Shown here one piece after another: positions 5,795 to 9,066 of a stretch of DNA of 9,066 nucleotides. The stretch comes from an uncultured Catenibacterium sp. (GTDB taxonomy: Bacteria > Bacillota_I > Bacilli_A > Erysipelotrichales > Coprobacillaceae): assembly GCA_900540685.1 (NCBI GenBank), contig UQGS01000066.1, forward strand, positions 1 to 9,066. The letters run 5' to 3'. The notes under the pieces are model-generated. The model did no database searches and was not told the origin of the DNA. It was given only the letters and a program-made list of their open reading frames with translations. Position 1 is the first letter of the stretch. Every line of letters begins with the position of its first letter. The position numbers were made by a program, and so were the translations under genes.

Positions 5795-6656
5795 CTATCA
5801 TACCCATACATATCGCTGTGGACATGCAATGGGTACTGAATATGAAATGATAGAAGCTGCATTACATGAGGGCTACCAGGAATTAGGTATGAGCTGTCAT
5901 ATCGCATTACCTCATTACCGTTCACACCTACTTCATTCACTGACTTCTATTCGTTCTATTCAGGGTCTTAAATCATGTATCGGTGCTTTTTTAAGAAATG
6001 GTCCTAAGATGCGTATGACTTATAGTGAAAAAGATGACTATCTAGATGCCATCAGCGACTGTCAGAAGCATTTCCACTATATCAAGATATATAAGGGATT
6101 TGAGGCAGAATATTTTGAAGACTACCTAGATTATTACCAGAGTCTATTAGACTCCGGAGAAGTCGATTATTTGATTCTAGGACATCATTTCCATAAACAT
6201 AGTATTCATGACTGTTACTATGGAAGAAAGAATCTCACTCAAAAGGACTTGATGAACTATGTAGAAGAAATAGAGAAGGCGATGGATACAGGACTATTCA
6301 CTTACATAGCGCATCCTGATCTCTTCTTAATGGGATATGGAAAAATAGACGATATCAGCAAAGAAGTCATCTTACGTATATGTAAGAAGGCAAAAGCCAC
6401 AAACACACCTCTAGAACTTAATGCAGGAGGTGTACGTAAGGGTAAAGTAAAAATGAATGGGAAAGACGTTTATCCTTATGCTAATGCATATTTCTTCCAG
6501 ATTGCCTCTATGATAGGCAATGATATTATTCTTGGATTAGATGCCCATTCACCCGATCAGCTTAGCTATGAGATGTATCATTATCTAGAAAAACTAGCTG
6601 AAGAATACCATCTTCATGTTATTGATCACATCGAATTCAAGAAAGGAAAACAATAG
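5778..6656 (+). CDS. PHP-domain phosphatase, histidinol-phosphatase (HisK/HisJ) type
   Basis: This protein has 292 residues from the ATG at 5778, chosen because AGGAAG (5766-5771) lies 6 nt upstream. An ATG at 5787 would be 15 nt away, and an in-frame ATG at 5706 lies deep in truA. Metal-binding motifs of the PHP fold are visible: HTH at residues 8-10 with a further His16, MSCHIALP, GFEAEYF (Glu ligand), LGHHFH, YIAHPDL, and the C-terminal GLDAHSP (Asp and His ligands). These bind a cluster of divalent metals that hydrolyses phosphomonoesters. The family includes histidinol-phosphate phosphatase, but no his gene is adjacent, so another phosphoester substrate is possible. It overlaps truA by 17 nt, so it belongs to the ECF-truA operon and ends in a hairpin. 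Confidence 0.85.
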   Translation: MKKMINYHTHTYRCGHAMGTEYEMIEAALHEGYQELGMSCHIALPHYRSHLLHSLTSIRSIQGLKSCIGAFLRNGPKMRMTYSEKDDYLDAISDCQKHFHYIKIYKGFEAEYFEDYLDYYQSLLDSGEVDYLILGHHFHKHSIHDCYYGRKNLTQKDLMNYVEEIEKAMDTGLFTYIAHPDLFLMGYGKIDDISKEVILRICKKAKATNTPLELNAGGVRKGKVKMNGKDVYPYANAYFFQIASMIGNDIILGLDAHSPDQLSYEMYHYLEKLAEEYHLHVIDHIEFKKGKQ

Positions 6657-6680
6657 AAAAATTCAAGAGAATTTTTCCTT
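6656..6680 (+). terminator. Hairpin terminator after the PHP phosphatase gene
   Basis: GAAAAATTC (6656-6664) and GAATTTTTC (6669-6677) form a perfect 9-bp stem with a 4-nt AAGA loop. The stem is AT-rich and the following CTTTAATC is a weak U tract, so termination may be partial. It separates the ECF-truA operon from the rplM promoter. Confidence 0.65.
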
Positions 6681-6686
6681 TAATCA

Positions 6687-6714
6687 TTGACAAAAGTGCG
6701 AGTGTTGCTATAAT
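6687..6714 (+). promoter_or_regulatory. Strong promoter of the rplM-rpsI operon
   Basis: TTGACA (6687-6692) and TATAAT (6709-6714) both match the sigma-A consensus exactly. The spacer is 16 bp and carries a TGC extended -10 element. The predicted start is near 6721, at the 5' end of the structured leader. Confidence 0.88.
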
Positions 6715-6720
6715 AAGATT

Positions 6721-6873
6721 GTTCTGTTCAAGGGGTATTACACCTTGATACAAGAATGCATGAGTTTGTTTGTTCAGGAAACAGTCTGATCCTTATCAAC
6801 AGACTATACGTTTCCCTGGATAAAATCATTTTAAAAAGACCCCGGTAAGGTTATTTTAAAAGGAGAAAAAAGA
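6721..6873 (+). ncRNA. Candidate ribosomal protein L13 leader (autoregulatory 5' UTR)
   Basis: The roughly 150-nt leader of rplM has two clear hairpins. TCAAGG (6728-6733) pairs with CCTTGA (6743-6748). A composite stem follows: CAGGAAAC (6775-6782) with GTTTCC-TG (6810-6818, one bulged C), stacked on AGTCTG (6783-6788) with CAGACT (6800-6805), loop of 11 nt. A C/G-rich ACCCCGGTAAGGT segment (6839-6851) precedes the ribosome binding site. Low-GC Gram-positives carry a known L13_leader RNA family in front of rplM-rpsI, thought to let L13 control its own operon. Position and hairpin layout agree; I have not checked the covariance model. Confidence 0.7.
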
Positions 6874-7308
6874 ATGAGACAAACAACAATGGCTAAAGAA
6901 GCCACAATTGAAAGAAAATGGTATGTTGTAGATGCAACTGGTCTTACATTAGGTCGTTTAGCATCTCAGGTTGCTACAGTATTAAGAGGTAAGAACAAGC
7001 CTACTTATACTCCACATGTAGACACTGGTGACTATGTAGTTATCATCAATGCAGAAAAAGTAGTAATGACAGGTAAGAAGTTAGACAAGGTGAAGTACTA
7101 TCACCATTCTGGATTCTTAGGTGGTTTAAAAGTTAAAACTGCTAGACAGTTCCAGGAACAGAATCCAACTGGATTCGTAGAAACTGCCATCAAAGGTATG
7201 CTTCCACACAACACTCTTGGCAGACAGCAGGCTAAGAAATTATTTGTTTATGCTGGTAGTGAACATCCACATGCTGCTCAGAAACCAGTAGAATTAAAGT
7301 TAAAGTAG
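6874..7308 (+). CDS. rplM: 50S ribosomal protein L13
   Basis: This protein has 144 residues, the standard length. L13 is an early-assembling protein of the large ribosomal subunit that binds 23S rRNA. Hallmarks are the N-terminal MRQTTMAK, ERKWYVVDATG, LGRLAS, the LRGKNKPTYTPH segment, GDYVVIINA, KYYHHSG and MLPHNTLGRQ. The start is supported by AAAAGGAG about 8 nt upstream and by the conserved MRQTTMAK beginning in Firmicutes. The stop codon overlaps the ribosome binding site of rpsI, 12 nt upstream of its ATG. Confidence 0.98.
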   Translation: MRQTTMAKEATIERKWYVVDATGLTLGRLASQVATVLRGKNKPTYTPHVDTGDYVVIINAEKVVMTGKKLDKVKYYHHSGFLGGLKVKTARQFQEQNPTGFVETAIKGMLPHNTLGRQQAKKLFVYAGSEHPHAAQKPVELKLK

Positions 7309-7320
7309 GAGGAAGAATAA

Positions 7321-7713
7321 ATGGCAAACGTACAGTACAGAGGAACAGGTCGTAGAAAATCTTCAGTAGCTCGTGTTATCTTAACACCAGGTACTGGTAA
7401 ATGCGAAATCAACGGTAAGGCTGCTAAGGAATACCTTCCTTCAGACGTATTATTAATGATCGTTGACCAGCCATTAGAATTAACTGGTACAAAGGATAAG
7501 TTCGATGTAAAAGTTAACGTTAATGGTGGAGGTATCTCAGGTCAGGCTGGTGCTATCCGTCATGGTATCGCAAGAGCTTTACTTGAAGCTGGTTCTGATT
7601 ACAGACCAACATTAAAGGCTGCTGGCTTATTAACTCGTGATTCAAGAGTTAAAGAACGTAAGAAATACGGTCTTAAAAAAGCAAGACGTGCTCCACAGTT
7701 CTCAAAGAGATAA
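7321..7713 (+). CDS. rpsI: 30S ribosomal protein S9
   Basis: This protein has 130 residues, full length. S9 lies in the head of the small subunit, and its C-terminal tail reaches the P-site tRNA. Typical blocks are the N-terminal YRGTGRRKSSVARV, the GGGISGQAGAIRHGIARAL core, LTRDSRVKERKKYGLKKARRAPQ, and the final FSKR that contacts tRNA. AGGAGGA overlaps the rplM stop. It is the last gene of the operon, followed by a strong terminator. Confidence 0.98.
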   Translation: MANVQYRGTGRRKSSVARVILTPGTGKCEINGKAAKEYLPSDVLLMIVDQPLELTGTKDKFDVKVNVNGGGISGQAGAIRHGIARALLEAGSDYRPTLKAAGLLTRDSRVKERKKYGLKKARRAPQFSKR

Positions 7714-7743
7714 TATTATTTATCACTTATTACAAGAGACATT

Positions 7744-7773
7744 CAAGAACTCCCTTTTGGGAGTTTTTGTTTT
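7744..7773 (+). terminator. Intrinsic terminator of rplM-rpsI
   Basis: CAAGAACTCCC (7744-7754) pairs with GGGAGTTTTTG (7759-7769) over 11 positions with one wobble. The loop is TTTT and the T-rich tail runs to 7773. The CCC/GGG top makes it strong. Confidence 0.92.
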
Positions 7774-7782
7774 ACCTGAAAA

Positions 7783-7807
7783 AGAGCCTTATAATGGGCT
7801 CTATTTT
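7783..7807. terminator. Second, possibly bidirectional hairpin
   Basis: AGAGCCT (7783-7789) pairs with GGGCTCT (7796-7802) with one wobble and a TATAAT loop, followed by ATTTT. On the minus strand the same stem runs into TTTTT, so it could stop transcription from either side. No minus-strand gene needs it here. Confidence 0.5.
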
Positions 7808-7857
7808 AATTGCATAGTTATTAAGTATGAAGATTCATAGTGTATAAAATAATTCTG

Positions 7858-7880
7858 TTGTCGTGAATTTGTCGTGAATT
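7858..7880. repeat. Two abutting 11-bp direct repeats upstream of the permease gene
   Basis: The 12-mer TTGTCGTGAATT occurs at 7858-7869 and again at 7869-7880, sharing one T, so the period is 11 bp. A weaker third copy, TTGCGATAAGAT, follows at 7879-7890. One helical turn per repeat is typical of sites for regulators that bind one face of DNA as tandem dimers. The repeats overlap the proposed -35 box. The regulator is unknown. The rest of 7808-7857 is AT-rich and shows nothing. Confidence 0.55.
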
Positions 7881-7896
7881 GCGATAAGATTATAGG
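7869..7896 (+). promoter_or_regulatory. Candidate promoter of the TauE/SafE-type permease gene
   Basis: TTGTCG (7869-7874) and TATAGG (7891-7896) are spaced by 16 bp. Neither box is a perfect match. The predicted start near 7903 falls at the first base pairs of the leader structure, which supports the placement. Confidence 0.45.
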
Positions 7897-7904
7897 AAAG
7901 TAAG

Positions 7905-7971
7905 TTTACATCTCTCTCCTAAATCGCTACAATAGGAATTCGAGGTATTCACCTCTTATATCTTATGTAAA
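7905..7971 (+). promoter_or_regulatory. Three-way-junction 5' UTR of the permease gene, candidate cis-regulatory RNA
   Basis: A closing stem, TTTACAT (7905-7911) with ATGTAAA (7965-7971), encloses two hairpins. TCCTA (7917-7921) pairs with TAGGA (7933-7937) around an 11-nt loop. GAGGT (7941-7945) pairs with ACCTC (7950-7954) around ATTC. The 3' strand of the closing stem runs into the ribosome binding site AAAGGA (7969-7974), so folding could control translation. I do not recognise it as a known riboswitch; it lacks the conserved junctions of the purine class. Confidence 0.45.
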
Positions 7972-7983
7972 GGAAAAGAGAAA

Positions 7984-8730
7984 ATGGGGATTTATTTAAT
8001 CGTATGTCCGTTAGTCTTTCTAGCGGGCTTTGTAGATGCAATTGCAGGTGGTGGGGGTCTTATTTCACTTCCAGCCTATATGTTTGCAGGAATACCAGTA
8101 CATAACGCAATTGCGACAAATAAGCTGTCATCATCAACAGGCACAGTTGTATCGACTGCAAGACTTATTAAAAATAAGAAGGTAGATTGGGGATTTGTAC
8201 CAGGTACAGTCATTGGCGCACTCATTGGTTCTGTCGCAGGCGCAAATCTTGCACTCATTATGAGTGATCATATCTTAAAAATGGTATTAGTAGTACTTTT
8301 ACCAGTTGTCGCAATCTGTGTATTAAAAGATAAGAATATGGATGTAGAAGTTCCAGTAGGAATGACAAAGAGTAAACAGTATTTGATTGCGATTGTATGT
8401 TCATTCGTGATTGGCTGTTATGATGGATTCTACGGTCCAGGAACAGGTACATTCTTATTACTTGTATTCACTAAGTTTGCGAAAATGCCTATAGATAAAG
8501 CAACAGGAAATGTAAAGGTAGTGAATCTATCTTCCAATATTTCAGCATTAATCACATTTATTCTAGCAGGGAAGATCCTATGGGGATTAGGACTTGCTGC
8601 TTCATGCTTTAGTATTGCAGGACATTATGTAGGTGCTGGTATGGTTGTGAATAACGGTTCTAAGGTTATTAAGCCAGTTATTCCAATTGTATTAGTATTA
8701 TTAATGATTAAGGTAGTATCAGGGATATAG
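7984..8730 (+). CDS. TauE/SafE family (DUF81-type) membrane permease
   Basis: This 248-residue integral membrane protein has about seven or eight hydrophobic segments. The family exports or imports small organic or inorganic anions such as sulfite, sulfoacetate or related sulfur compounds, but most members have unknown substrates. The characteristic inverted repeat is visible: AGFVDAIAGGGGLISLPA (14-31) with AIATNKLSSSTGT in the first half, and GCYDGFYGPGTGTFLL (144 onward) with ATGNVKVVNLSSN in the second. The ribosome binding site AAAGGA is 9 nt before the ATG. It is a single-gene unit: the rpsI terminator lies upstream, a structured leader precedes it, and a hairpin follows. No sulfur-metabolism gene is nearby, so the substrate cannot be assigned from context. 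Confidence 0.9.
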   Translation: MGIYLIVCPLVFLAGFVDAIAGGGGLISLPAYMFAGIPVHNAIATNKLSSSTGTVVSTARLIKNKKVDWGFVPGTVIGALIGSVAGANLALIMSDHILKMVLVVLLPVVAICVLKDKNMDVEVPVGMTKSKQYLIAIVCSFVIGCYDGFYGPGTGTFLLLVFTKFAKMPIDKATGNVKVVNLSSNISALITFILAGKILWGLGLAASCFSIAGHYVGAGMVVNNGSKVIKPVIPIVLVLLMIKVVSGI

Positions 8731-8739
8731 AATTAAAAG

Positions 8740-8765
8740 GACTGAACCCAATAATGGATTCAGTC
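8740..8765. terminator. Hairpin after the permease gene
   Basis: GACTGAA (8740-8746) pairs with TTCAGTC (8759-8765). After one mismatch CC (8748-8749) pairs with GG (8756-8757), leaving a loop around AATAAT. The plus-strand tail lacks a good T run; the minus strand has TCCTTTT. It may act as an mRNA 3'-end stabiliser or a weak bidirectional terminator. Confidence 0.5.
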
Positions 8766-8833
8766 AAATATATGTTTTCTTATTGATCATTCTTTACTTT
8801 TAAAAAAGAATAAGGCAATATAAGTTTACGTTG

Positions 8834-8862
8834 TGAGAGGACCTGCGCGCCTCTCATTTTTT
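8834..8862 (+). terminator. Intrinsic terminator downstream of the permease gene
   Basis: TGAGAGG (8834-8840) pairs perfectly with CCTCTCA (8850-8856) around a 9-nt loop and is followed by TTTTTT (8857-8862). Between this and the permease stop there is only AT-rich DNA with the hairpin at 8740-8765, so this is probably the main terminator of the permease transcript. An alternative is the terminator of an attenuated leader, but no gene follows within the window. Confidence 0.8.
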
Positions 8863-8903
8863 ATTTCTATCAATAATGTATGAAATAGTTGAATTAATAT
8901 TTT

Positions 8904-8931
8904 GCGAGGTAAATGCGAGGTGTTGCGAGGT
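8904..8931. repeat. Three GCGAGGT direct repeats at 11- and 10-bp spacing
   Basis: GCGAGGT occurs at 8904-8910, 8915-8921 and 8925-8931, each preceded by T. The spacing of about one helical turn resembles tandem binding sites of a regulator, or short iterons. The array ends 2 bp before the presumed mobile-element end. No open reading frame is present in 8731-9066, on either strand, that I would call a gene. Confidence 0.65.
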
Positions 8932-8932
8932 T

Positions 8933-9066
8933 GTGAACTACTACGACTTAATACTTCGTATTTGAAGTCGTAGCTTCTAGGATGCTTACGCATCCATTTA
9001 AGAAGATTGATATTTAAGTCTCCACCTATAAGCTAGGCAATCCTTATTCTTATAGGCGTGTCCACT
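8933..9066 (-). mobile_element. Probable right end of an IS200/IS605-type element (omega-RNA-like hairpins), continuing beyond the window
   Basis: Read on the minus strand, the region has three hairpins. CTTATAGG (9049-9056) pairs with CCTATAAG (9025-9032). GCATCC (8990-8995) pairs with GGATGC (8980-8985) and is flanked by AGAAG/CTTCT. A terminal stem joins CTACGACTT (8941-8949) with AAGTCGTAG (8965-8973), capped by AATAC/GTATT. It then reads TAGTTCAC. A GAAG-stem-TAGTTCAC layout is what I associate with right ends of IS200/IS605-family elements carrying tnpB, whose omega (guide) RNA ends there. No transposase sequence is inside the window, so the element and its tnpB, expected beyond 9066 on the minus strand, are inferred. 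Alternatives are a stand-alone small RNA or a structured leader reading out of the window on the plus strand. Confidence 0.5.

Noticed and set aside
7637..7840. 67-codon open frame overlapping the end of rpsI
   Set aside because: Its first part is the rpsI sequence in another frame and the rest spans the terminators. There is no ribosome binding site.
7905..7971. Purine riboswitch assignment for the permease leader
   Set aside because: Three helices are arranged similarly, but the conserved junction sequences and loop-loop contacts of the purine class are missing.
8076..8452. Two minus-strand open frames inside the permease gene
   Set aside because: They are antisense to clear transmembrane repeats, without ribosome binding sites.
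8904..8931. CRISPR array
   Set aside because: Repeats of 7-8 bp at 10-11 bp spacing are far too short and close for CRISPR repeats and spacers, and no cas gene is present.
1..9066. tRNA or rRNA genes
   Set aside because: I saw no cloverleaf with a TTC-rich T arm and no rRNA-like stretch on either strand; this was by eye only.

Overview
The window is AT-rich, densely coded DNA from a low-GC Gram-positive bacterium. All supported genes are on the + strand. The block ecfA1-ecfA2-ecfT-truA-(PHP phosphatase)-rplM-rpsI is typical of Firmicutes, as are the strong AGGAGG ribosome binding sites, the hairpin-plus-U-tract terminators and the leader before rplM. An Erysipelotrichia/Coprobacillaceae-like host is my best guess, but this rests on gene style and order, not on a search.

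Layout: (1) 1-80 holds a probable terminator of an upstream gene. (2) 225-1627 holds three tandem paralogues of a small, charged, helix-rich protein family that I do not recognise. The first two form an operon. The third has its own promoter, its own terminator and an extra N-terminal region of about 58 residues. (3) 1691-2569 is a MurR/RpiR-type sugar-phosphate-sensing regulator with its own promoter and a dyad centred on the -10 box. (4) 2610-5060 encodes the energizing module of an energy-coupling factor (ECF) vitamin/metal importer: two ATPases and a transmembrane coupling protein. A palindrome lies at the probable transcription start. (5) truA (tRNA pseudouridine synthase) and a PHP-family phosphatase overlap the end of this operon and each other. 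(6) 6687-7713 is the rplM-rpsI ribosomal protein operon with a good promoter and an L13-type structured leader. (7) 7984-8730 is a TauE/SafE-family permease. Its 5' UTR can fold into a compact three-way junction preceded by 11-bp direct repeats. (8) 8731-9066 has no gene: two hairpins, three GCGAGGT repeats at 10-11 bp spacing, then a run of strong hairpins that looks like the right end of a minus-strand IS200/IS605-type element whose tnpB would lie beyond the window.

How they work together: the ECF module would serve several substrate-binding S components encoded elsewhere. truA, rplM and rpsI are translation housekeeping genes. The RpiR regulator and the three-paralogue cassette sit where rpoA-rplQ usually precede ecfA1 in Firmicutes, so the left half is probably a rearranged or inserted accessory segment. 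The most novel content is the three-paralogue family, each member built from a duplicated helical unit, and the structured leader of the permease gene.
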